Assembly: GCA_027924585.1 (NCBI GenBank)
Contig: BSBM01001920.1
Coordinates: 666,501 to 730,500 of the forward strand
Origin: Larix kaempferi
Taxonomy: Eukaryota; Streptophyta; Pinopsida; Pinales; Pinaceae
Direction of reading: 5' to 3'
Length of the DNA: 64,000 nt
The notes beneath the pieces are model-generated. The model saw nothing but the letters and a program-made list of their open reading frames with translations. It was not told where the DNA came from and searched no databases. Both the position numbers and the translations under genes were made by a program. Shown here one piece after another: positions 10,721 to 21,230 of this stretch (position 1 is the stretch's first letter; each line of letters starts with the position of its first letter).

Positions 10721-11436
10721 TGTTAACACCCAAAAAGTGTTCACTACCTCATCTACCCCATTACATGGCTCATTTGTCCATTTTCCTACCATATTTCCCT
10801 TAAAATCCCACTAAAAAGCCTCCAAAAGGCCACAAAACCATCAAAAAAGCCTCAAAAAGGCTAAAAAAACCCTTTTTTCCTCCAAAAATATCCAAAATTC
10901 CTCTAAAAGTAGTAAAAACTCTTTAAAAAGGGAAATAAAAAATATAAAGTAATGAGGAAAAGGAGGAAAAAACCCTATACAGCTGCCCTAAACCATATGG
11001 TTCCCAAAACCATGGGCTAGCACTCCACCACCAAAAAACTATAAATAGGTGATGGAGATCCCTTATTTCACATCCACAATAAAGTATACCCTTAGTCTGC
11101 CAAAATCTCTCTCGAAACCCTAGTTCACCATTGAACTATTTTCACCTTGAGAGCCCCTTTTGGCCCATTCCCACCATTGGAGAAAGAGAAGGAGCACATT
11201 GGAGCTTCGAGCAACCCTCTTGGAGATTGTAAGAGCTTCATCAACCTTCACTTTGGAGGTAACATTAATATAAAAACCCTTTATTTTACATTGTTGTTAT
11301 TGTCTCATGCACATGTTTAGAGTAGTTTGAATTTATATTTCAGCATTGTTATTTACCATTTACTGAACTGCTACTAAGGAATCCATTCTCCTTAGTAGGT
11401 GCTCTTTTGCACAAGCTAGGGGTAAAACCCTAGCCA
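10721..11436 (+). repeat. 3' LTR of element 1
   Basis: Begins TGTTAACACCC right after the PPT. It contains a TATA box, TATAAATA, at 11040-11047 and an AATAAA signal at 11078-11083. The right edge is placed where sequence homologous to the next element's LTR begins (11437). The 5' LTR is outside the window, so the end is not confirmed and no target-site duplication can be scored; the LTR may be cut short by the neighbouring element. Confidence 0.65.
11371..11434. other. Three consecutive short hairpins at the junction of elements 1 and 2
   Basis: Perfect inverted repeats in series: CTACTAAGGA / TCCTTAGTAG (11371-11380 and 11389-11398), GTGC / GCAC (11399-11402 and 11409-11412), and GCTAGGG / CCCTAGC (11415-11421 and 11428-11434). 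The series ends 2 bp before the point where element 2 LTR homology starts. Structural or chance origin is unknown. Confidence 0.6.
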
Positions 11437-11472
11437 CACCTACCTGTTTAATTGCCCGCACGTGTCAAGATT

Positions 11473-11480
11473 TATATAAG
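11473..11480 (+). promoter_or_regulatory. TATA box upstream of the LTR ORF
   Basis: TATATAAG followed by GGGTGGTGGGG. The 3' LTR has the same element at 24467-24474. It lies ~0.9 kb before the ORF start at 12391, which suits a promoter for an ORF mRNA with a spliced leader. Confidence 0.5.
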
Positions 11481-11612
11481 GGTGGTGGGGTTCATTGTTC
11501 CCATTATTAGTTTTTTATTCAAAGAACACCGTTTGGGAGAGTGCGTCATTTTGCTCTAGCTCAACGCACTCACCACCGTGTCAACCTCGTTCCACCACTG
11601 TTTCGCCTCTAA

Positions 11613-12378
11613 GTAGGTTTTTCAACCGTTATCTTTGTCTTATCTATACGTTGAGGTGTCTCTTGGGTGTTTTCCAGTTTCATAACGTGGCCAGTAGGCA
11701 CTAGTAGCATGTATCCTTTTAAAGAGTTTACGGCCACCATGGCCCCCATAAATTTCTCACTGCTGACAGCTAGGAGTCATAACCATGACCAGTCATTCCC
11801 AGTTGGTCCTTTGTCTCTAAGTCGTTCGAACTTGTTTTTTTCCACGGGCTGCATTTTGGTCATACTCCTACCCAGATTTAATCAAACCCAAGTTTTATGA
11901 CGGCTACATGCCACTTCTCAAATATTATCAAACCTAAGACAGCGTCAGTAGTAGCCGGTTGAGATACTAAACCACTCGCTTGTTCGGCTCAGATAACGAT
12001 TGTGGAAAACAGTTTCATGTTTTCATTTTCCTCACAGGATTTTCCACTCCAGGCTAGCCTACCATTGGTCGTTAGAAGTACCATGATGTCGGACATCCTA
12101 TCTCCAAAGACTAGGAAGGAAGTGGGTTTTACATGTCGTATAATTACCTTTTCAGAAGCATTTCAAAAGTTCCTAACCAGGAAATGTCTCCCTAGAATAA
12201 TCAAGTCTGAGGACCATATTTTGTTTTCTTGAATGATCTATGTTTAGCTTGCTTCCCCAGCATGCAACCTTATAATTTTGTCTATATTTATCATTAGCAT
12301 GCTAAAACTGTCTTACTCTATGTTACACTCTCATAATGTGTTACAATTTTATATTCATTCACATTTGATTGCTGACAG
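11613..12378 (+). other. Predicted 5'-leader intron of the LTR ORF
   Basis: Donor GTAGGTTTTT at 11613 (the 3' LTR has CCAG|GTAGGT at 24607). The acceptor is GCTGACAG ending at 12378, preceded by an A/T-rich tract and followed 12 nt later by the ORF ATG. The corresponding 3' LTR intron is 24607-25373. Several stops fill this interval in all frames, so an unspliced leader would carry many upstream ORFs. Confidence 0.4.
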
Positions 12379-12390
12379 GGATAAGCCACG

Positions 12391-13809
12391 ATGCCAAAAG
12401 GTGGTAGAAAGAAAGATAAAGTGATGGAACCAGAGCCAGTGCAACCAAGGACTGAAACTCTTTTCCAGGACACTAAGTGTACCACTGACGTTCTTACCAA
12501 GGTCCGTTGGGGAGATGTTTATTGGATGATCAGGGACCAAGATATCCTAGACATGTTATTGGAGGAAGAACAAATCTACCTCAACATCAGAACTTCCGGC
12601 ATAGCTAGGGATTCTACTCGCCCTGAATTGTTCCCGTGCTCTAAAGTGATTGGATGGATATTGGAACATGCCAACCCACAAACAAGATTGTTGCATGAAA
12701 GCAAGGGAGAATCTTTCACTTCATTCCATCCATCTTATATTGTAGCAGCCTACAAACTCTCACATCCCCAGCAAGCTCTAAACAATGAATGGTTGGGAAA
12801 GATGAATAATATCGAGATGGATAAAAGTCTATTGGTCACAAGCAAGTAGCTGAGGAAGAGAGATAATGATGAATATGATGTTCAGAGCCTAAGACCTCCA
12901 ATTAGATTAGTTTCCCTGATGTTATGCAGAATTTTTGGCATGCCCGATGGCACTGTATATAGGATACAATGGGATCCCATCATCCACTTCATAGCATTCA
13001 AAGGAACTGTGTTTGATTGGGATACCATTCTTTCGGATAGTTTGGCATCCACAGTGGCCGCAGCTAGAGAAGGTTTGGCCTTAAAAAATTCAGAATTTTA
13101 CATCTCTGCATATCTTATTGACTGCATTTTGGCCAAGCTCTCTTTCCCTAGGCTAGGTTGCACGTGGGATTAGGTCAACATCCTGGTCTACACTGCCTAT
13201 AAAATAATGTGGGCTCAAAATTACAGAGCAAACTACAAGCTCATCTGCGAAGAGTTCATCATGCCTCTGTATGAGCAGATGTTCAAGGAAGAGCCCAATT
13301 GCCTGTCAGAAAATGCCATGGAGGTCCTGGAAAATTATGGTGATTTTTACTTCTTAGAACAGGGTACTTACATCAGGATGTTTGGAGGTACCAAAGCACC
13401 ATACATTTTTCCAAAATACGCTACTAATTATGTAGTCCTCAAGGAAGCAGTCAGGCAAGTTTTCCTTGATGGAATAGGAGGAGTGCTTAACAAGCAGCAT
13501 AAGGCTTCTTTCCCTCCTTTTCCTTTCTACATAGGAGGCTATAAATTCTCAAGGGTTGCAACAGCCAAGGAGTACATTCAAGAGTTGAAATCTTTCCACT
13601 TCGGTGAGGTGATCTTCCATAGAAATGATAGGCGAAGCAAGTTTTCCAAGCATTGCAAAGAGGTATATGCTCATTTTGAGTATGCTCATTACTATGATGC
13701 AGAGGAAGAAGTGTTCAGAGGCATCAACAACATGACTGAGTTGCAGATTTTTTGTCACGGCAGTGGAGCTAGTTCTAGCTCTGCCATGGCCCGAGAAGCC
13801 AGTCTGTAG
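12391..13809 (+). pseudogene. LTR-encoded ORF, N-terminal part (unknown protein)
   Basis: Starts ATG-CCA-AAA-GGT in the context CCACGATGCC and runs 472 codons to a TAG at 13807-13809, with in-frame TAGs at 12847 and 13171. In the 3' LTR copy both of these positions read CAG, so they are recent C-to-T changes. The TAG at 13807 is shared by both LTRs and therefore predates insertion. The predicted protein begins basic (P-K-G-G-R-K-K) and has a globular middle (L-M-L-C-R-I-F-G-M-P-D-G-T segment) without gag, protease, RT or integrase motifs. I do not recognise the family; a resemblance to plant-transposon-associated host-like domains is possible but unproven. Frame conservation over 1.4 kb argues it was once translated. 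Confidence 0.6.
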
Positions 13810-15552
13810 AAACAAAGGGAAGCAGCTGAGACCTTGTCCCATGAAGAACAAAGATTGAAAGAAGAAGCAAGACTGCAACAGGAAGCTGAAGAAGCAAGGT
13901 TGCAGAGAGAAGCTGAGGAGGCAAGGCAGTAGAAGGAAGCAGAGGAACGAGAGCAGAGGGAGGAAATTGAAAATCGGCAGTGGGCTGAAGAAGAAGAAGG
14001 AAGGCGTAAAGCTGAAGAGAGACAAAAGGCAGAAGAAGAGCTTAAGACCAATGAAGATGCCCAGGAAGGTGGCTCCGACACCCAAGATAGGGAAGTAGAC
14101 ACATCTCAAGTAGGTGGCTCCGGCACCCAAGATAGGGAAGCATAAACATCTTAAGTAGGTGGCTCCGGCACCCAAGATATGGAAACAGACACATCGCAAG
14201 TAGTGCAGACCCCACCCATGGAGACAGAAGTACATGTAAGAGATCTCCCGATCATCCCTTACACCCCATCAGAAGATCATACTGTGTCTCAATGGGATGA
14301 ATTTGAGTATTATAAGAAGAGGAAGGCGGTGGTCTTGAAGTCGGAAGAGAGGATAAAGAGACTCTTCCAAGAAGATATTGTCACCCAGCAGGAGACCACA
14401 GTTATGCAAAATACAAATAAGGATCCCATAGCCATGGCATCCACCGCTGTGTTAGCAGCAAAAGAAACAAAGGACAATGTAGTCGATATGGTCAGAGAAT
14501 TTGAGTCAACAAAGAGGAGAGCTTGCATGCTGCAACATACTATGGCTAATGAACAGTCTTACAGGGATCTTGTAGTGAATAAATATAATCTCCTGTCTGT
14601 TGATCACAAGGAGTTTTCAAATAAGTATTGTCATCTAGAAGAAGTAAAGGAGCACCTGGAAATCCAGATGATGGTTCTAGAAGCAGAAAAGAACGATTCT
14701 GAAGCTAGAGTTTTTCATCTGGAAGCAGATACACATGCAATGGTTGAATAGTTAGAGCATGCAGAAAGCAGAGCGATAGATATTTCTCCCTTTCATGAGC
14801 TGTCCTGTGACATTTTGAGACAAATGCACGTCACACAGGAGCTGATTACTGAGGAAGTGTGTAGGCTCAAAGCCATGATGGTTAGGTTGAAAGAAATCAA
14901 TGCAGAAGCTAGTAGGCTTAAGGGAAAATACACTCGTGTTAAAGCAAGCATCCTAAACCAGATGCAATGGAGAGAAGGGAAGGTTGATTTCCCCAAGCAT
15001 CTCCCAGTCAAATCTATAGATGATTTTAAGGAAGATGTAGCCCTTATGGAGTTTTGAAGGAACTGTGGCCTCAAGATGATGGCTAAGATCCAAGGAACAA
15101 TTGAGAAAAGTAATAGCCTGTATCAAAAGATCCATGAAGTGCATGATAAATGCAAGTTGATTTTTCCTCAATCCCTTGATGAGTTTCCAAGCAAAGAGAA
15201 ACGTTTGTCAAACTTGAAGGAAGATCTAGGCATTCAAATAGAATATGTAAAGAAGATTGATGTCCTGGCCACTGATGATCTCCATCACTATATTGGACTG
15301 TCATCAGTATACAGTCATTTGCTTAAAGAGATCCACCAAGTAGCAATTGCAGAAATTCATCGTTTTGAAGCAGAGCTTGGTAAGCATGTGACTTCCCAGA
15401 AGATCTTGCTCCCTTCACCATCAAATGTCATTGTCAGGGACACGGGTATCTGGTTCATTTATATTGTAGAAGAGGAAAAGAAAGCAACAACAGTAGCAGT
15501 AGCATCCAGCACAAACACTTCATCCCCAGCAGAAACGCCACCCCAAGGATGA
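13810..15552 (+). pseudogene. LTR-encoded ORF, C-terminal coiled-coil part
   Basis: Same frame as the N-terminal part, 580 codons to a TGA at 15550-15552. It opens with a Glu/Ala/Arg/Gln-rich coiled coil (E-E-A-R-L-Q-Q-E-A-E-E-A-R), then three 15-aa repeats (V-G-G-S-G-T-Q-D-R-E-A-D-T-S-Q type), then another long helical, Glu/Lys-rich segment (codons ~620-1000). It ends in a Ser/Thr/Pro tail. In-frame stops in this copy lie near 13930, 14143, 14152, 14749 and 15055. Most are sense codons in the 3' LTR copy. Either this was a second ORF or it was reached by readthrough or splicing past the shared TAG at 13807. Function unknown; the layout suggests a structural or partner-binding protein. Confidence 0.55.
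14068..14202 (+). repeat. Three 45-bp in-frame tandem repeats inside the LTR ORF
   Basis: The unit GGTGGCTCC...CAAGTA is exactly 45 bp, three times, encoding a 15-residue Gly/Ser/Asp/Thr/Gln repeat. The 3' LTR has the same three copies at 27062-27196. A unit length divisible by three preserves the frame. Confidence 0.85.
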
Positions 15553-16467
15553 ACACGCTAGTCATAATGCGTTGTTCTTATTTTGATCTGTTTTCCCTGT
15601 GTTTAGAGCATAGAGTCACTAGACAACTATCCTTTTCTATTTTTTGAGAAAATTTATGTTATAAGAAAAGGGCCACGATTTGTTTATTTCTGGAAAAAGC
15701 CTTTAAAGGACAAGTGTGAGAGCCAGGTGGTAGCCCAAGAGGAATTTTGTAAAGATATAAATAGAGGCTTAGGGAATAGTGTAGAGGACTTTTGGTAGGG
15801 AAAGGAACTTTCTTAAGCTTGTACGAACTATTTTGCACTTGCTTCTAGAAAGTGAATTTGCCTAATATGAGCCTGGAGAGGATGCATCTTGCCTGGGAAT
15901 GTGTGTACGATGTCTGTTGGATTCTTCTGGTGACATTTATACATATTTTAGTGAAATCTTTCTCTGTTGTTCGAATTATTTATGTGCAATGAATGATTTT
16001 ACTATGCTTTGTGCAATTATGTTTCTCTTATATGAGTAATAGACTGCTTTCACATGTATTAAACGCTATCTTTTATATTCTTCCTTTCTTGCTGTGGATG
16101 TATCTTTATGATTTAATGGCTGTCTATTGATCTTCAGATGCTTCTTTCAGCATATTACTCATACTTATAGTTTTTCTGCTTGCAGGGATAGTTTAGGTTT
16201 ATTTTAGTTTTAGACACGGATTTTTTCAAGTTCTGCATTTAGAATAAGTTAGCTTAGGCATTTGCATATCATTTTTAACCATAAAATCAAAAAAGAATGG
16301 TGGATCGGGCCATAACCAGTTTAATTGAAGCAAATATCCAAATCTGACGGTTGTCGGAACCGCTAACCGGATGGATTCCCCATACCAAACGGTGGATAAT
16401 CTAATTGGAATAGTCTACCGGGGAGAATCCCTTTCTGCATGATGCTATGATCTTTGGGGCATCAACA
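15553..16467 (+). promoter_or_regulatory. LTR 3' part with second TATA box (element 2 genomic promoter)
   Basis: TATAAATA at 15756-15763 (28747-28754 in the 3' LTR), followed by GAGGCTTAGGG. It lies ~710 nt before the LTR end, the expected position for the promoter that makes the full-length genomic RNA starting in R and running into PBS and gag. The rest is AT-rich, non-coding R/U5-like DNA. Confidence 0.55.
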
Positions 16468-16472
16468 GTTTT

Positions 16473-16489
16473 TGGCGCTAGAAGGAGGG
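16473..16489 (+). other. Primer binding site, tRNA-Asn type
   Basis: TGGCGCTAGAAGGAGGG is complementary to the 3' end of plant tRNA-Asn as I recall it (...CCTCCTTCTAGCGCCA). It lies 6 nt after the LTR end and would prime minus-strand synthesis. Confidence 0.75.
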
Positions 16490-16499
16490 CCTGAAGTTC

Positions 16500-17700
16500 A
16501 TGGCTGATAAAGGAAAATCTCCCACTGTAAAAAATGTTACTGAAAACCCGCTTAAAATAGGAATTTCAGACGGCCCAAATCTTGAAGTAGCAAATCAAGA
16601 AAACCTCATCTCTGATTCTGAACCTCAAGTAGTATTGTATACTATGCCTTTTGTAGAAATAGAAGATTTAAGAAAACATACACGATCTTATGTTAGAAAA
16701 CTAGGTGGTTTAAACGTAGTAAATTTCCTCCCTAGGAAAAGTTCTCCTAGAAAAGAACGACAGTACACCCATAATTCGATTCTTGTGCAGAATATTGAAG
16801 AACTTGTGAATTTAACCCCTGAACAAAGTCGATCTTGAAAACCCAGAAAATATTTTAGATCCAGAAATTCTTGGAGAACTTATTACTCCAAAGAAAACTC
16901 CATTTAATTCACCACACAACTCTCCACATAGATACATGGTTGTACCTGCTTGGAGAGCGAGGGGAGCATTGAATCTAGCTGGGCCATTCCACAATCTGCC
17001 TAAAAATCCAGAGAAAGTCTTGCCTAAATTCGACCCAGGAAAAGCCATTTCCGCTGAAGATCATCTCAAGAGTTTTTATTTATCCCTAAATCTTTTAAAT
17101 GTACAACATGAAGATGTAGTTTGTATGCTTTTTCCATACACATTTGAGCCGAAAGTCTCTTCTTGGTATGTTAGCTTACAACCTAGCTCGATTTCAAGCT
17201 GGGATGAATTTGAAAAATGTTTCTTAAAGAAGTATGGAAACCAAAAGACTGTAGCTACACTCATGAAAGAATTATTGTCCGTAAGAATGGAAAAGAAAGA
17301 AAAGGTTCAAGGCTTCAACCAAAGGTTCACAACACTCTTAAATAATTTCAGTGAAGCAAATAAACCAGCGGAGGAATCTCTGGTTGAATATTATACAACA
17401 GCTCTTGAAGGGCCCATAGCAATGTTCGTTAAAAGATCTAAGAAAACCACCTTGATAGAAAATTTTGAAGAAGCTAGAAATGTGGGAGAAGAAGCGGATG
17501 ACATTGCTAAACATGACTTAGATGCAGAGACAAAACCAGCAGCTAGTAAAAAAACCTTGCTGCTCACCAGAAATAAAGAAGAGTCATCAACAGACATGGA
17601 GAACGTAGTTAAGATGATGCAGAAGTTGTCCAATAAAATTGTAGATCTCGAGAAATATAAAGTTGCTCGTACATCTAGGAAACCTTTCAAGCCATTCTAA
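16500..17700 (+). pseudogene. gag (capsid) of element 2
   Basis: Starts ATG-GCT-GAT at 16500, ten bases after the PBS. The first 112 codons end at a TGA at 16836; a 1-nt shift near 16823 moves the homologous reading into the frame open from 16936 to 17700. The second part is a retrotransposon gag domain: K-F-D-P-G-K-A-I-S-A-E-D-H-L near 17026-17067, S-S-W-D-E-F-E-K-C-F-L-K-K-Y-G near 17197-17241, and a helical segment with S-L-V-E-Y-Y-T-T-A-L-E-G-P. It would form the virus-like particle core. No CCHC knuckle is visible before the stop. Confidence 0.8.
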
Positions 17701-19005
17701 AAAAAGAGAGAAGACAGCGATCAACCTCATCCATCTATGAACACTTCTCCTGTTTTAAATCTCAATGAAATAGGGATGGGAAACTTCTGCACCTTTCATC
17801 AAGAACCGCACTAGGAAAAGAGTTGCGCACAATGGATTAACTCTATGAGTTTAATCATGAACCAAATGTTGGATTCACAGATTCCAGATCAAGACGATCC
17901 TCCAGAGGAATCGATCCCCGAGGTAGAGGAACCGCCTCCAGACACCACTATGGTGCTATGGGATTGGGTACCTTTAACTGAATTGGTAGAAGAAGATCTC
18001 GTGGAAGGCTCAACCTCTGTTGTAAACATTAACACTCGTAGTAAAGGTCCCATTACAGATCCTGTGCCAAACTTGACTATTCCCAAGCCTAAGATTTCAA
18101 AAGAACTACCTAGAAGACATATAACAATCATTCCACCGCAACTTAAATCTAACCCAACAATGGCCAAGCAGCCAAGCATTGACACCATAGTTCAACAACC
18201 AAAGGTCATAGTGAATAAAATAGACCATCCGACTAGAATTGTTAAAAAATTCGATATAGGATATGACATTATTGAGGATATAAAGAAAGTAAAAGTAAAT
18301 GTATCAATATTCGATATGTGCAGTTTGCCTCAGCAATGAAATAAGTTGTTGCATGCTCTGCAATCCCATCCCAGCACTCCATTAACAGATACTCAAGAAG
18401 ATCCTGAAATTAATGAGGCTAGTATCGGCGAGAAATCCAAATCTCAGACATTGCCATTCCTTTTAACCTTTGAAATTTTTAATCACAATGTTCACAATTG
18501 TCTGGTAGATTCTGGAGCATCTTCAAATGTCATGCCACTGTCAATTTGTAAAAAAATTAATGGGCAACCTATTCCATCTCTTGCCCAAATCATTCAGTTA
18601 GATAGGATTGTTGTCAAAGTTATTGGGGAAATGAAAGATGTCCTCATTAGATTGTCAGCCGATTCTAGAGTCTGTCAGTTTATTGACATAATGGTAGTTG
18701 ATATTCCTGAGGCCTATTGTTTGATCCTAAGTAGGGACTGGTCCACAAAGCTGAATGGTTACTTTGCAACTGATTGGTCTCATTTGTGGTTTCCTTATCA
18801 AAATAGATAGAATCAGATCAAGGTCCTGAGAGAACCGCACATGAAACAAAATGTAACTCAACTAGAGGGAAAGAATGAGGTTGTAGCCTTCTCATCCTCA
18901 GTTTTGGGGAATTATTTCTTAGAAATTGATCCGAGTAATTATCAGTCTGAAACTATTAGCCATGAATCAGATGAAGTACAATCTCCTTCATTTTTATCGG
19001 ACTGA
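17701..19005 (+). pseudogene. Linker and aspartic protease of element 2
   Basis: In the gag frame. An acidic Pro-rich linker (D-D-P-P-E-E-S-I-P segment) leads to N-T-R-S-K-G-P, then the retropepsin: C-L-V-D-S-G-A-S-S-N-V-M-P near 18499-18537 with the D-S-G triad intact. D-I-P-E-A-Y-C-L-I-L-S-R-D-W follows near 18700-18741, the usual G/S-R-D-W-type end of plant gypsy proteases. In-frame stops at 17698, near 17812, near 18337 and at 18808 interrupt it. A frameshift near 19003 moves the coding phase before the RNase H part. Confidence 0.75.
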
Positions 19006-19019
19006 TGATATTGACTGTA

Positions 19020-19480
19020 ATATAGTTAGTTTAGTCACTGAATTAGATCATAAAGAGACTAACTTAGCTGAATCAAAAGATCTGTTTTGGACATTATAAT
19101 TTGACGGTTCTAAAAATTTGGAAGGATCCGAAGCCGGTTGTGTTCTGATGGATCCGGAAAGAAATACGTATTTTTTGTCCTGTAGGTTAGAATTTGATTG
19201 TACCAACAACACTGCTGAATATAAAGCTTTGGTACACGGATTAAAGAAGGCCATCGGTTTAAATGTTAAATACCTGAAGGTTTTTGGTGACTCAGAAATA
19301 GTTGTGAGATAGGTAAGAGATACCATTCACTGTCTCTCACCTCATTTGAAAGGTTATCAGGCTGAGGTATGGGATTTAATTATGCATTTTGATGCTTTCA
19401 ATATAAAGTCTATTCCTAGATTGCAAAATTTTGTAGTTGATTTGTTAGCAACATCCGCTTCCAGATTGGTGCCAACTAAT
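19020..19480 (+). pseudogene. Extra RNase H-like domain between protease and RT (element 2)
   Basis: In the RT frame. Four acidic positions of the RNase HI fold are present: Asp in F-D-G-S-K-N (19103-19105), Glu in T-A-E-Y-K-A-L-V (near 19216), Asp in V-F-G-D-S-E-I-V-V (near 19291) and Asp in N-F-V-V-D-L-L-A (near 19439). Stops at 19097 (TAA) and 19310 (TAG) break it. The domain lies BEFORE the reverse transcriptase, unlike the native gypsy RNase H, which is also present after RT at about 20760-21230. In element 1 the extra RNase H follows the integrase instead. Confidence 0.75.
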
Positions 19481-20758
19481 AACAAGTGCTCAATTGAATT
19501 AATTTTCAGGCCTTCTGTCCCTGACAATATCACAAACTTCAGGGTCTTCGATGATGACAAACAGATTATCAGTTTTCTAATGAACGAAGACATTTTCCAA
19601 GGAGCTGTGATAGATGAAGAAGAACACGATTATGATTTACAAAAGAAGGATGCAACTAAAGGAAATTTCATCCCCAAAGGGGTAAGGTCACTCGAAATGT
19701 TGTTTGATCTTCAAAGTAAGTTCAAAAGGCCAGCGAATACCAAAACCAACAGTTCATCAATGCAACATGAGTTAGTTAATTTGGGCACCAAGGCTGAACC
19801 AAAGTTTGTCAACCTTGGAAAATGTTGTTCACCGAGAGAAAGAGATAGGTTCATCAAACTATTTCGACAATATAAGGATGTTTTTGCATGGACTTATGAG
19901 GATCTGAAAACATATGACGTTCGCATTATTCAACATGTCATACCAATGAAAGCAGGAGTCAAGCCATTTCAGCAGCAATTAAGAAGGATGCATCCTACTC
20001 TGGAACCTCTGTTTCAAAAGGAATTGAAGAAGCTACTGGACGCTAAAATAATCTTTAAGGTCTAGCATTCTGAGTGGGTTGCTAACTTAGTTCCCATGAG
20101 AAAGAAGTCAGGAGAGATAAGACTATGTGTTGACTTCAGAAATTTAAACAAAGCTTCAGATAAAGACAACTATCCTGTCCCTTTAATGGAACAAATTCTT
20201 CAAATGGTGTCAAGATATAAGCTATTTTCCCTTCTTGATGGTTTCTCTAGCTGCAATCAAGTATTAGTAGCCGAAGAAGATCGTCTTAAGACTACTTTCC
20301 GCACTAAGTGGGGAACTTTCACATATAGAAGGATGCCATTCGGCTTGATAAACGCAGGAGCTACATTCCAGCGAGCTATGGATATCGCCTTCCGAGGATT
20401 GGGTGGTCAATGTGTTGTTGTTTATCTAGATGATGTGATAGTTTTTTTGAAGAAAAGGGAAGACCATGTTGTTCATTTGAAGCATATTTTTTATCGTTGT
20501 CGGAAATATGGTATCTCATTGAATCCCAAGAAGAGCGTGTTCGCTATTCCCGAAGGTAAACTATTGTGCCATATCATTTCCAAAAGAGGAGTATCAATAT
20601 ATCAGGAAAGAGTACAAGCTATCAATAGAATTCCAATGCCTCATAACAAGAAATCCATGCAGTCCTTTATGGGCACTATCAATTTCGTCAGAAGGTTTGT
20701 TCCAGATTTCACGCAAATTGTTAAACCTTTACAACAAATGGTCAAACAAAGCATATAG
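19481..20758 (+). pseudogene. Reverse transcriptase of element 2
   Basis: The RT approach segment (K-D-V-F-A-W-T-Y-E-D-L near 19876-19908) leads to I-R-L-C-V-D-F-R-N-L-N (near 20120-20152), S-L-L-D-G-F-S-S-C-N (near 20231-20260), R-M-P-F-G-L-I-N-A-G-A-T-F and the catalytic V-V-Y-L-D-D-V-I-V near 20420-20446. Both catalytic Asp residues are present. In-frame stops occur at 20063 (TAG) and 20756 (TAG). The normal Y-N-Q of the palm reads C-N-Q. Apart from the two stops the frame is maintained over 1.2 kb. Confidence 0.85.
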
Positions 20759-21230
20759 TTCAAGTGGATAGATTTAGAAAATGATGCGTTCAGAGACATT
20801 AAGGCAGCCATAGCTAAAGCTCCTTCCTTAAGAAGCCAAGATTTTGACAAGGATTTTATCATGTATACCTTTGCTTTAGATGACTCTCTCACGGCTGTGC
20901 TCACGCAAAAGGTGGAACTAGGGTAAGAGTACCCAATCTCGTTTATGAGCATTGGTCTGCAAGGGGCTGAACTAAATTATCCCATTGTCGACAAGCATGC
21001 GTATGTTGTCTTCAAACAGTTCAGACCACATATTTTTAAGAATAGAACTAAGGTTATAGTTCCCGACCCAGCTGTTAGATCCCTCTTCGTTCAAAAGGAA
21101 TTAAGAGAAAGGAGGGGAAACTGGGTCACAGCTCTTCAAGAATATGACTTAGAATTTAAACCGACCATTATCATCAAAGGGCAAGGCCTGTGCAAATTGC
21201 TTACAAAAAATCCAACTAATGAAGAGCAGC
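20759..21230 (+). pseudogene. RT-linked RNase H of element 2
   Basis: Continues the RT frame: F-I-M-Y-T-F-A-L-D-D-S-L-T-A-V-L near 20858-20902, then Y-P-I-S-F-M-S (near 20930) and N-W-V-T-A-L-Q-E-Y-D-L-E-F near 21119-21157, the standard end of the Ty3 RNase H. A TAA at 20924 interrupts it. This is the native RNase H, distinct from the upstream extra copy. Confidence 0.75.

Larger units (their letters stand above)
1..11436 (+). mobile_element. Ty3/gypsy LTR retrotransposon 1 (Tat-like), 5' end outside window
   Basis: Order read on the + strand: gag zinc knuckle, protease, reverse transcriptase, RNase H, integrase, a separate second RNase H ORF, an antisense spliced PMD-like gene, tandem-repeat 3' untranslated DNA, a polypurine tract at 10709-10720 and a 3' LTR from 10721. 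RT-before-integrase order places it in Ty3/gypsy. The extra RNase H, long repeat-rich 3' region and additional antisense gene are features known from the plant Tat lineage. The polyprotein is broken by stops at 169, 178, 325, 532, 2663, 3056, 3250, 4178 and 4823 and by a frameshift at the C-run near 2240, so it is non-functional. The left end, 5' LTR and PBS lie outside the window. The right boundary is set where homology to the next element's LTR begins. Confidence 0.85.
11437..16467 (+). repeat. 5' LTR of element 2
   Basis: Homologous along its length to 24431-29460. It contains an upstream TATA box at 11473, a predicted leader intron, a ~1050-codon coding region (12391-15552), a second TATA box at 15756, and the end CATCAACA at 16467 just before the PBS. 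At 5 kb it is far longer than most plant LTRs. Confidence 0.85.

Noticed and set aside
13549-14235. 228-codon antisense ORF with Phe/Leu/Ser-rich, membrane-like composition (also 26861-27229)
   Set aside because: It is the reverse reading of the Glu/Lys-rich coiled coil and 45-bp repeats of the LTR ORF; hydrophobicity follows from the complement of GAA/GAG/AAG codons.
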